In this document: piece after piece, positions 23,201 to 33,001 of the stretch
Position numbering within the stretch: position 1 is the stretch's first letter
How the letters are laid out: every line of letters begins with the position of its first letter
Source: Harmonia axyridis
Taxonomy: Eukaryota; Arthropoda; Insecta; Coleoptera; Coccinellidae
Direction: 5' to 3'
Assembly: GCF_914767665.1 (NCBI RefSeq)
Contig: NC_059503.1
Span: forward strand, 3,844,001 to 3,908,000
Length of the DNA: 64,000 bases
The notes under the pieces: model-generated
Seen by the model: only the letters and a program-made list of their open reading frames with translations
Database searches by the model: none
Told to the model about the DNA's origin: nothing
Translations under genes and position numbers: made by a program

Positions 23201-24250
23201 GCGTGAGTCTATTATGGTGAATTGCCAAACCAAACTGAGAATAAATCACTCGACAGCTGTTAAATCGGTCGCCATCTTGAACAGTAATGCCAACTTAAAG
23301 TTATATACCTCGAAAAAAACACCCTTTACAATACGCCTTTCATTATTTCTTTTCTCGCTGCCAGTCCACCTTCTTTACCGATGTTCCATTTTGTTCAAGG
23401 TATACTTGAATGTCGCTTTCTCCTGTTAATTTCTCCTCTTTAATTCATGAGGAGTTATTTCATGTTTTAGTTTTGAATAATCATTACCGCTGGCTTATAA
23501 AACGTAGAATAAATCTTCACGGGATAGCTTCTTGATGTTAAAAGAGATGGAGCAGGATTCCAGAAACACATCAGTGCTCTAGGACTACTTCCTTCTGCAA
23601 TCGCGCAGGTTTCAGATCGGTTTACCCTTTAAGGAACTTTGTCCTAAATATCAAATGCTTTTGAAGGAACATGTGAAATTTAGCCAATTTTCATAAATCT
23701 TGCAATTCGGTTTAATGAATTATTTTTTGTAGGTATGGTTATGTTTCAAGGTGCTCTTGTGGACGTTGGTAAGTTAATGTTACAACTGGAGAGAAGTGAC
23801 AAGGCCCGAATAGAAGCAGATTCTCGAGTTTCAAGCCTTAAAAATGAAAACAACAAGCTCAGCGACAAATATGAAAAAGCCAATCAGCATATTAAACGTA
23901 TAAATTCTGAACTGAAGGAGTACAAAGATAAATTCAGGAATAGCGAAGATACTTTATCAAAAACCTTGGTGAGTAAATAGAGAATTTCCATGAAGTGAAG
24001 GAAATTGTTTATAATTTTGAATTTTCAGGCGTATTCGAAATTGTTTCAAACAACGTTGACTGAAATAAGAGACAAAATAGACCCCGTCCTTAAAAGTACC
24101 TCGATCAATAAAGAAGAAAGTATGAAAAAGGAAAAAGACGGCGATAGAGATAAGAAAGAAAAAGATGAAGGTAAATCTAGATGGGAGAAAGATGTGAAAT
24201 CGGAGATGGAAGTCGATGAGCCTATGGATGAAAAGAGTCATTCTAAATGA
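17272..24250 (+). CDS. Ccar1: Cell division cycle and apoptosis regulator protein 1 (CCAR1), complete, 10 coding exons
   Basis: Exons: 17,272-17,968; 18,025-18,286; 18,347-18,572; 18,630-18,925; 20,099-20,321; 20,602-20,856; 21,049-21,302; 21,366-22,066; 23,733-23,968; 24,029-24,250. Phases join without error and give 1123 residues, as expected for CCAR1. Order: Gln/Asn-rich N-terminus; S1-like domain (about 133-195, TGTVTKVHDNFGFVDEEVFF); RS-like basic stretch; the CCAR/DBC1 central region (IPSDFF, YHKSCAMAEDE, GGPWSPSLDG, CKALTGIDLS); SAP domain (about 581-620, MTVNDLKKELNARG); Lys/Glu-rich linker; EF-hand-like region (FVYFDQTHCGYIFDKDIEDL); C-terminal coiled coil. The family is a nuclear coactivator working with Mediator, nuclear receptors and beta-catenin and influencing splicing. 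Intron 1 is only 56 bp. The 3' end of exon 5 is the least certain boundary: frame and homology need a GC donor at 20,322. Intron 8 holds a MITE and mariner copy 7. Confidence 0.93.
22195..22371. mobile_element. MITE with CAGGGTG ends in CCAR1 intron 8
   Basis: Inverted repeats of about 45 bp bound the element. The left end reads TACAGGGTGCCTCAAATTC, then TGCTCACTGAAAGGATCTCG. The right end, reverse-complemented, reads CACAGGGTGCTCCAAATTCG, then TGTTCACTGAAAGCGTCTCG. There is no coding content. Mariner copy 7 lies 17 bp downstream. Confidence 0.8.
22388..23328 (-). mobile_element. Mariner-type (D,D41D) deletion derivative, copy 7, in CCAR1 intron 8
   Basis: Both TIRs are intact (AAGGGTGTTTTTTTTTAGAG and AAAAAAACACCCTTTA). 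The catalytic frame is open over 221 residues on the minus strand (23,158-22,493) with FSDEAHFW, QQDGATCHTS and LTPLDYFLWG, so all three Asp are kept. The shared internal deletion is present. It is antisense to the host gene and well away from splice sites. With copy 5 it is the best-preserved member. Confidence 0.92.
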
Positions 24251-25526
24251 GTTTTATTGTATTTAATCGATTGAAATAGAATTGTAAGATAAGTTGACTT
24301 GCTGTTTCATTTCCTTATGTGTACCTATTTATTTTCTACACTCGTCTCACAAGCCCCGATATTCTGATAATTTAAGGAAAGACAGGCCAAAATAATCCAA
24401 GGGGAATATTCAATTTTAAAATATACGTTTCTGAAAAACAAAAAGAATACCATTTGATAAAAAAATCTATTAAAATATCTTATATTTATTATCCAAGTGT
24501 TTCTTAAAATTCTTATACATGAAATCTTTTCATGAAATATTCAATGTAGTCTTCTGAAGTCAAAACATCCTATATTGAGTCAGGGAATAACGTGATATTA
24601 CAACATATTTTCTTTTGACCTTATTGGAAGAATTTTCTTAAGGAAGCAAATATTATTATACTTGGAAAAAATATATTTCTCTTTCGATATATCGACAACA
24701 AATAATGAAAGAAAAACATCCAAAATCTATTTTGAAAAAAATCTATAATTTTGCAACTAATTTCTAAATTTTAATTAAAACGGGTGGGTATTTCTTCAAT
24801 TATTGATAAAACTCCATAACCATCAAACCGATTTTTTCCATCAACAAACTCAACCTAAATATAGAGGACAAAAGATCTACATGCTCGCAGTTCCCGGAAG
24901 GCTTACCGAGCCACAACGACCCCAGTTCAAATAAAACTTATTAGGACTCTGAATCCAAAAATATTTCAAGTCTCAAGCACATTCCCTTAGAGAGTTAGGC
25001 ACACCAAGAGTTATTATGTACACGGGGGATGGACAGACAGAATCTATTTTAACCTCAACTTCTTCGTCAGAGAATTGAACCTCATCTAGGCTCAAAATTC
25101 GAAAAATTACAAACATTGGAGCAAAATGAAAGCCCTCAGAACAGACAAACAGAAAGATGAGAACTATGACCAATAATCCTTAGTATGACAAGCTCAAATT
25201 CTATAATAATTATTTATTACTTCGTATGTATTTGAACATACTCAAAACATTACTTATTCCTTCCATGTCCTCTTCTATGAAATAAATGTATCTATTCCAA
25301 ATAAAATTAACATTCGAATCGTCTTCATTTCCCTAAAAACAAAGAAATCGAATAAAAAGGCACCAAAACACATGTAATTTTATCATGTGTAATGCCCTGT
25401 TTGAAATTGCCGCTCTCATATGGATATCAATTTCCGCCATGTGCTAAACAAGGACAACACAAAGGATAACGAGCATATGGCGCAGCATTTATTTTGACTA
25501 AGGCAGTATATCCGCTCATTTCGATC
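24251..25526. other. CCAR1 3' flank and cyclophilin upstream region
   Basis: No gene is seen. It holds a very short LINE 3' end (24,863-24,935, listed separately). The cyclophilin promoter and 5' UTR should lie in the last few hundred bases, but no promoter motif was convincing. Confidence 0.45.
24863..24935 (+). mobile_element. Severely 5'-truncated LINE 3' end
   Basis: ACAAAAGATCTACATG, then AGTTCCCGGAAGGCTTACCG and ACGACCCCAGTTCAAATAA, match the 3' end of the LINE at 33,763-34,746 (34,670-34,735). Only about 73 bp remain, typical of heavy 5' truncation during target-primed insertion. No target-site duplication was resolved. Confidence 0.7.
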
Positions 25527-27373
25527 ATGGCCTTCTCCATCCTTTCCCGTCAATCGGAAGCGGCGTTTAGATTGGCTTCTCTCTCATTTCGATCGAGTTC
25601 CTTACAAGGCGCACTCGCCGGCAAGAGTAAGTTGAGTTCAGAGCTTTCTTTTACTACCTCTGTGTTAAGACAATTCTCGAACAAAATGAGTCTACCAAAA
25701 GTATATTTCGATATGACCGCTGATAGCCAACCTGTTGGAAGGATCGTTATGGAGGTAAATATTCTTATAAGATTGTTCTGATTTGCCGGCTAAGTAATCA
25801 CGACATTGTCCAGTTGTACTCGGCTGCTTTGATTTCTCATCATTCCTAATGAGTCATCTGCTTTTTATAACGCCTTATTCAATTTTTCTGATACCCATAG
25901 AGTTTTGTAGAATTTTATATTTTTGGTATTTCTTTAGTTGATTCCAGTAAAGCATGTAATTTCTTATGGAAATTTTTATGGCGTCCCATGTCGTTTGATC
26001 AGCACATGACGGTGCACGTTATCAAATTGCTTAATGTAATCATAAATTGTATTTACTTCCTAAAATAGATTATTTTGAAATGTATATGTTATGATTAGGA
26101 ATTTTATCATTTTATTTATTCAAATAAATTTGCGATTTACAGAGATTCAAATGCTTTTCTTCACAGCATTCTATAATTGACATAATAGGAAAACTTCCTT
26201 AACTTATTTGTACTAAGGAGTGAACCACGTTTTATTCTTGTTGTTACTATAAATATCTAGAAAAATTCCAGGCGATTGTATTGCGTGTTTCTTATTAGAA
26301 ATCCTAGTTTTTTCGCTTGAAATCATTAAAAAAATTTGAATTCTTCATAAAAGTAGTTATAATACTTTTTTTATATTTTTTCGTATCCGTATAAGTTTGC
26401 GTCAATTTTTCAAATCATCGAGAAATTTTATCTGTTAATATCGAATATTTATTTGAAATTACCGTCTCCAAAATCCTTGAAATTTTCAAATTCGTTAAAA
26501 ATGAACGAAGCTCTTACAGCGAAGGAATTGAAAAAATTTCCTTGACCTAGTGAAATTATAGATTTGTAGTTAGCAGCTTTCATATTTCATTGATTTTTGT
26601 TGATATAGACAGCTTGATTACTGGTACACATCAATCAATAGCAAGAAATTATTCATATGGAGAATTGTCGGCGATATTAGAACAATAGATTTATTTTCCT
26701 TTTTAGTGTTGTGATGTTCCTAAATTCTCATCTAAAAATAGCGGCAAATTTATAACACCTAACCCTAAGCTGATGGATACGTTTTTGAATACTTAATTTT
26801 CTATGGCATTTGGCAAAAAACATAAAATTTGATCTTCTTTTTCTTGAATGCAGCTTATAAAATTTGTTACTTGTTCAAAGAAACTAGAAATAATGAAATT
26901 TATTATATTATTCAATAGTAAAAATTCGTTTCAATGTTCCTTAGCTCAGAAGCGACGTTGTTCCAAAAACAGCTGAGAACTTCAGAGCTCTCTGTACAGG
27001 AGAAAAAGGTTTCGGTTATAGAGGATCCACCTTCCATAGAGTAATCCCCAACTTCATGTGCCAAGGAGGCGATTTCACCAACCACAATGGTACTGGAGGT
27101 AAATCTATCTATGGAAACAAATTCCCTGATGAGAACTTCACCCTCAAACACACTGGTGCTGGAGTCATGTCCATGGCTAACGCTGGACCCGACACCAACG
27201 GATCACAGTTCTTTATCACCACCGTGAAAACCTCATGGTTGGACAACAGACACGTTGTCTTTGGTTCAGTAGTAGAAGGCATGGATGTAGTTAAGAAACT
27301 TGAAGCTATGGGATCCCAGTCAGGAAAAACGACAAAGAAAATTGTTGTCGCAGAATGCGGTCAATTATCATAA
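25527..27373 (+). CDS. Cyp1: Cyclophilin A-type peptidyl-prolyl isomerase with alternative mitochondrial N-terminus
   Basis: Two coding exons, 25,527-25,754 and 26,945-27,373, joined in phase 0 between MEV-type and LRSDVVPKT codons, give 218 residues. The last 165 are a full cyclophilin A domain. Catalytic Arg lies in FHRVIPNFMCQGGDF (Arg55 in cyclophilin A numbering); the NGSQFF and WLDNRHVVFG signatures are present, so cis-trans prolyl isomerase activity and cyclosporin binding are expected. The first 53 residues are rich in Ser, Arg and Leu with few acids, like a mitochondrial presequence. An internal ATG at 25,686 (MSLPKVYFDM) would give the cytosolic form. Drosophila Cyp1 has the same design. 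AATAAA at 27,749-27,754 is a likely poly-A signal. The 1190-bp intron shows no recognised element. Confidence 0.95.
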
Positions 27374-28850
27374 GTTACCTATTTGATTGTGTTTGGGGCA
27401 AAGTTTCATTTCCCTAACTCGAAAACATTTGTCAATGTTGGAAAATATACTTGCGTCATTAGTTTCACAACTTCCAATCCCAAGTAATCTTCAATACTTG
27501 CCCTTATCAATCGAAATGTAACTTTCTCTCAAATTTTTTTAATTTGAATTAGAGATAAAAAAATTTTATTACATCTATGCTAAGAATCATTCCATCTAGT
27601 TAACTTGGTGTTAATAATTGAAAGTTTCCTCTTAGAGGTTTGTATTGGGTTTTGTTTTGGCAATAAGAATCCTCCATTTAAAATACTTAGCATGTAATCT
27701 CTGCATTTATAATGAGTCAACTTTGCAGTTATATTAAAAATAATCCCCAATAAACTTATTCTAATTTAATCATTGAGTATTTATTTATTTTGTTTCCATC
27801 TACTATGAAATTTAATTATTGATAAAGTATTTCTATAATATCAAGTTGAACTATGCAAGTTCAAAAAATCAATATACAGGGTGTTGAATTTTTTTAACTG
27901 ACTGGCTCTGAAACTTAGAGTTGAAATTAAATCAAGAGGGTTTCAAGATGTACTTATTGCGCATTAGACATGCAATTAAAAATTTTATGTTCATCATTGG
28001 TAATGATTCCTTTTTTTTTTTAAATGCTACGCCACTGAGATATTACAAGCTAAAATATCATTTTTGAATTGTTCATTCAACTTGTGAAAAAAAATCTCTC
28101 ATGCTATTAAATTATTATTAAATATGGCGCCCTATTCAAAAAGAAGATTTTTTTGTTGCGAACGTGCACCTCGAAACTGCTTTTCAGTTCGAAATACCTC
28201 AGTGGCGTACTATTTTTTTCATAAAAAAATTAAGACAAATATTCAGTTTTTAAGAACACTAAATTTATATAGCAAACAACCATTAATTTTTCATGTAGGG
28301 AATGAATGAAGTTTATTGTACTCATTCACTAACAACCTGTATAAACGGGTTTCACAACATTATGTATTTGATGATTTCGACCACAAAAAAAATTTCAACA
28401 TCAAAACATTCTATTTCAGATAGTTTTTGTTTGAACAATAAATTTCAAAAAATCAAATTAATCCATAGACTAAAAGTTCATTAAGACTCGAGACAAAAAT
28501 TGAGTTTTCTTTAGTGAAGCCTTAAATCCTGCCCTATAAAGAAATATTTTTATTTCTGAAAAAAAACTGCTATATCATTTTTCCTTCTTCGATTAATGAA
28601 AAATTCTGTCATTGAGATTGATAATTCAATCTCAAAGTAACTACTCAAAAAATTTCACAGGAATAATCTATCCAAAATAATAAGAAAGTTTGTGTTCTTG
28701 GAAAGCGGTCAGAGAATATTTAAACTAAACTAACCTCATTTTAAAACTTCAGACGTCTTTACTCTTTATTTATCAAAAGATTTCCTCATTGTAAGGAAAA
28801 CATTAATTAGGAAGAAGTCTAACATAAAGATGGAAATAACGTGAAAGAGA
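27374..28850. other. Cyclophilin 3' UTR and intergenic repeat remnants
   Basis: The first roughly 380 bp are probably 3' UTR ending after AATAAA at 27,749. From 27,875 a TACAGGGTGTTGAA word starts a MITE-like stretch. CTACGCCACTGAG (28,027) and CTCAGTGGCGTA (28,199) are inverted copies inside it, but a right end was not found. No coding region is supported. Confidence 0.5.
27749..27754 (+). terminator. Poly-A signal of the cyclophilin gene
   Basis: A canonical AATAAA lies about 375 bp after the stop codon, in a T-rich downstream context. Confidence 0.55.
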
Positions 28851-29897
28851 ATGTCAATAGTTTGCACTTCCGGTTTGGGATGGCTCATATCCCATTTCGA
28901 CTATATTTCAATGGTTTACCAATATATTCCTATGGGTAAAGGAATCAAATTCAAGAAAGAATTATTTCAAATAAATGTTCCATACATACGAAAGAACGGC
29001 AAAAGAAAAGGTATAGATAGTAGCGAGTGGAAAAAACCGGTTATAAATGACGAAGAAGTACTATGGATTAAGAATGTTTACGATAATTTATTTGATGAAT
29101 TCAAATTTCATTTCAGTCCTGATTCTGATAAGGTAAATAATAATACTTGTGCTTTGGAAATGAGTGCCAAAATATATGAGCAAACAAACAACCTAGCAGT
29201 AATAAATGCGGAAGGTGCAAATGTGGGGCCCAATATATACAGAGAAGTTTGTGACAGTATCTATATATTTCCTCAAAACTGTGAATTTTTCTGCAGAAAT
29301 ACCAAAGATTTGTCCAAATATATACCTGCCAAAAAGTTTGATTTAATCCTACTTGACCCACCTTGGTGGAATAAATACATACGGAGAAAAAGAAAGAGAA
29401 GTAACCATGCATATGAAATGATGTATAATGATGACTTAAAAGATTTAAAGCTAGAAAATTTATTACATGAAGATAGTTTGGTAGTTGTCTGGTGTACAAA
29501 TTCTCCTCAACATATAAATGCCTTGAAAGACGAGATATTCCCCAAATGGGGGATTGAATTCATCTCTAAATGGTATTGGTTGAAAGTTACGAAAACTGGA
29601 GAACCAATCTGTAATTTTTCTGAGCCTCCTTGCAAACAACCTTTTGAACAGATCATATTTGGTAGTAAAAAGAACCGAAGAATCGAAAGTCCCCCAAATG
29701 GAAAATTGGTATTGAGCATTCCTAGTGCGTTGCATTCTCACAAACCGCCATTGGTGGAATTACTGAAATTATATATGCCAAAAACACCCCAGTGTTTGGA
29801 GATATTTGCTAGATACTTACTTCCAGGTTGGAGTAGTTATGGAAATGAAGTTTTAAAATTTCAACACGAAAGTCTGTACGAAGAAGGGGAAGACTGA
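28851..29897 (+). CDS. Mettl4: METTL4-type adenine N6-methyltransferase (MT-A70 family), single exon
   Basis: An intronless 348-residue protein. The MT-A70 catalytic motif is DPPW at residues 169-172 (FDLILLDPPWW). VVVWCTNSPQH, then WYWLKVTKTGEPI, PFEQIIFG, SALHSHKPPL and CLEIFARYLLPGW follow, matching METTL4 rather than METTL3 or METTL14. METTL4 uses S-adenosylmethionine; its best-supported role is m6Am formation in U2 snRNA, and DNA 6mA activity has been claimed. The start was chosen as the first ATG; the N-terminal 40 residues are not distinctive. AATAAA at 29,983-29,988 is close downstream. STARD7 converges on it from the other strand. Confidence 0.92.
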   Translation: MSIVCTSGLGWLISHFDYISMVYQYIPMGKGIKFKKELFQINVPYIRKNGKRKGIDSSEWKKPVINDEEVLWIKNVYDNLFDEFKFHFSPDSDKVNNNTCALEMSAKIYEQTNNLAVINAEGANVGPNIYREVCDSIYIFPQNCEFFCRNTKDLSKYIPAKKFDLILLDPPWWNKYIRRKRKRSNHAYEMMYNDDLKDLKLENLLHEDSLVVVWCTNSPQHINALKDEIFPKWGIEFISKWYWLKVTKTGEPICNFSEPPCKQPFEQIIFGSKKNRRIESPPNGKLVLSIPSALHSHKPPLVELLKLYMPKTPQCLEIFARYLLPGWSSYGNEVLKFQHESLYEEGED

Positions 29898-29982
29898 AAC
29901 AGTACATAACCAAATGAACTTAAAGAAATTTAGTTAACTGCAACCAATGTGATATTTTTAGCTTTTATTTATTGTAAATGTG

Positions 29983-29988
29983 AATAAA
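29983..29988 (+). terminator. Poly-A signal of METTL4
   Basis: AATAAA lies 86 bp after the METTL4 stop codon. Confidence 0.55.
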
Positions 29989-30647
29989 TATAAGAATATT
30001 AGAAGTTATGATTTTTCCTCTAAAAATTAACTTCATTACAAAGTTGGGTGATTTCAGTTACTTTCTGTTAGATGAAATATGCAAACATTATATTAAGCTG
30101 CTTTTAGTACTATATTCCAAAAATTTCGAGTGAGCTGTAAAACACAAAAAACATTATGAAAAAGGGTTTTTTTTTTAACATAACTCTGGTAGAATAGAAG
30201 ATATCAAAATGGAATGGAGGTTAGAAAATTGTTTAATTGTAATTTATCTGATGAATTTAGAAATGTCAGGATTTTTGTCTTGGTCTCCCTCTTGGATAGC
30301 AAAATAATAATTTTTTCAAGTGTTGCAGAAAACAATATTGCACAAGAAAAATTTGGTCACAAAAATATGGAATCCCTAAAAGGCACCTTTACATACTTTC
30401 TAGTATTCATCCTGCCTCAATGAAATATCCACGTAATGGTGAGAAGGAAAAACTTTTTTTTTAAACATCAATATATTACAATAATTTTAAATTCAATAAA
30501 AAACTTTGAATATCTTATTCTGTTGTAATAGAAGTTTTGAAGTAAATAAAAAATCTGTTACCAAATATATACAGATTTATAATTCAGATTATTTTTGTTT
30601 CGTGATACAAGATGAAAGCTACATTCATAAAACCCCAGCTGTTTTCA
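29989..30647. other. Convergent interval between METTL4 and STARD7
   Basis: AT-rich, with no gene recognised. It should contain the 3' UTR of STARD7 on the minus strand; no unambiguous poly-A signal was assigned. Confidence 0.45.
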
Positions 30648-32232
30648 TCAACTAATATAGTAGGAGGGGTGAAGGTACTTCCAAAAATTTTTTGTGCCTC
30701 TTTGAATTATCGAATTGGTAGTTGGAGGGGTATCAGTTTGTTTTCTGGTTTCTACATCGTTTTTTGGGGACCTATTTGATGGTTTTGGAGGATCAGGATG
30801 CTGTCTTTTGTAAAACCTCTTTTTTAGGTTATGTTGAGGTTCAGATATTGTATTATCTGTTATCAAATCTTCCTCAGAATCAAGAAAATAGTAGAGATTG
30901 TCTTCAGGATATTCCACTTCAGTTGTTTCCCTTTCTTTGAGGAGGCAGATGCATTGAACACCATACTGTTTACAATAAGCCTTGTACTTTTTGGCGGCAT
31001 CTCTGAGTCTTTCTAGAAAATCAGGCATAGCCCTCATGGCGACCCATGTGGTAACTTTCGATGGAATACTGACTCCAGGATTGTCATAATATGTTAAAAC
31101 AAACTCGATGCCATGTTTGTTCAATTCTGTATAAGGTTTTATGACCATATAAGACCAGTAATCTTTCACCCTAAATTTATCTTGTCTATCAGGGTATTTG
31201 GGATGTGTTATGCTTCTATTTGCCAAAATAATTGAATTTGTCTTGTAGTCTACCAAGTAACGGCGGAGAAAAACATAGTCGCGATTCGCAAACATCATCT
31301 GAAATTAAATCATAATAAAATATTATAGAATAAGAAAGTCTTATGGCTATACATACTGGCCATAACATTTCCCAATAAATAACTTCACAGTTATTTTTAG
31401 GATTCGGATCTTGCTCTACAACATCTAAAACTATGGCTGTAGTATCCCACATTCTTCGGTAGGTTGTATCAACTTGAACGCTTAAGAATTCTTCAGCTGA
31501 TACATCATTGTAAGAACCATAGACTTTGTACTCATAATGACCAGACTCAAGTAATCTTCTCCACACAACTAAATCTTTTTTCTCTATAAAAGTTTCCCAA
31601 TTATCATACTTGATAGGGGGATTGGGCGATTTGAAATCATCACAGTGGCAGATATTTTCGGAATTTTCCATTGGATTTTTTTTGTGGCAGTTATGACATA
31701 GTGTTTTATCCCTGAGAGTATAAACATATGTAAAATCTCCAATTCGGCTTTTCATATCTTGTTCAGGAATTCTATACTTGTCCCATTCAAAAGCAGCTAA
31801 TGAAACTGCACCCAACATGATCTCTTTACTTTTTTTCTTTCCAGTTATTTTCATTCGAGAAATAATCTCTCTTACTCTCTTATCTTCCCACAACTTGGAA
31901 TAAATGTTAAACATCTGATATGTTTTTCCAACCTTTTGAGCTAGTACACATTCGCACTGCCTTGTCCATAGATTTATTAAGAAACTAGTTTGATGTTTAC
32001 TGAACGATCTGGGAAAAACGTATCTATTTTTCCGGAACAAACCAACAAATTTTCCCTTTGTCAAAATCGTCTGCAATTTATCCCTTACATTCTTGAATAT
32101 CCTGAAATTATCCAATAGATATAGTTTCTGTAAAACCAGAATGGATCTTGGAAAAAAGTATCCTTTTAGGTTACTTATTTCGGCTGCAAGTTTGAGGTTA
32201 CTATTGAATAATGGGATCTTTGAAGGGTACAT
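30648..32232 (-). CDS. Stard7: StAR-related lipid transfer protein 7 (STARD7), complete
   Basis: Two exons on the minus strand, 32,232-31,357 and 31,298-30,648, separated by a 58-bp GT-AG intron, give 508 residues. The START domain runs from about WRRLLESGHYEYKVYGSY through TTYRRMWDTT, VIYWEMLWP, YVFLRRYLVD and DYWSYMVIKPY to FVLTYYDNPG and MPDFLERLRDAA. This is the STARD7 arrangement. The known family binds phosphatidylcholine and delivers it to mitochondria. The N-terminal 200 residues are basic with hydrophobic stretches (AAEISNLKGYFFPRSILVLQ), consistent with a targeting region, and include a CHNCHKK...CHC cysteine cluster. The C-terminus is a disordered Pro/Thr-rich tail. The start is the first ATG of the open frame. 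Confidence 0.92.
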
Positions 32233-33001
32233 TTTTTCATAATTTAGGATTGAGATTTCAGTCTTTCATGAATATTGGATGTTTTAAAGCTTCATCTTAA
32301 CATCTTACTTCAAATTTTTGACAAGAGGAATTCAAATTATTAAGATATTCTCTTATCTAAGTTGATAAATTATGTTCAATTGAAACTACGTCTAAAATCG
32401 ATGTTTGCGCAATCACAGAACAACGGTAGGGGGTATTGTTATAATTCGATGATAATTATTTGATATAAAAATTGAATGACTCAAAGCTTATCATAGTTTT
32501 TCAGGTGTTTAACTCATAATTTCCTTTATCGATAACACCATCACTTCTATAAACATAAGTCCGACTGGACAAAAAGGAAATTACTATTGGCTTTCCAAAA
32601 TATTAGCTACTTTGATTTAATTAAAGGAAATGTTCTTAATTTTTATGACTAGCGTTCCAATTAGTTGACTGAAATCTGGAGAGTAATGAATATATTTTCA
32701 AAATAAAGAGACAATATCTTACCCCAATGATAGATGCCACGTACATTAATTTTTGAAACACTAACCATTTCCAAAAATTGACAACATGATTGAAGAAAAA
32801 TGACAAACCCTTTTGACAACAAAAAATCTGCACTGAATTATATTGTATATTTTCACTGGGTTCATTTCTATAATTAATTATGCTCCTACCTATGGTTATT
32901 TAATAAAGGTAAGAAAACCAAGATACATTCTTGAATTATTATTTATTTACAAATATAGAATTTTTTTTTACGTACACCAGTAATTAGGTAATTCAATTGT
33001 A
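32233..33001. other. Intergenic interval between STARD7 and the Vps62-like gene
   Basis: No gene or repeat is recognised. It should include the STARD7 promoter (left part, minus strand) and the 3' UTR of the Vps62-like gene (right part). Confidence 0.45.
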
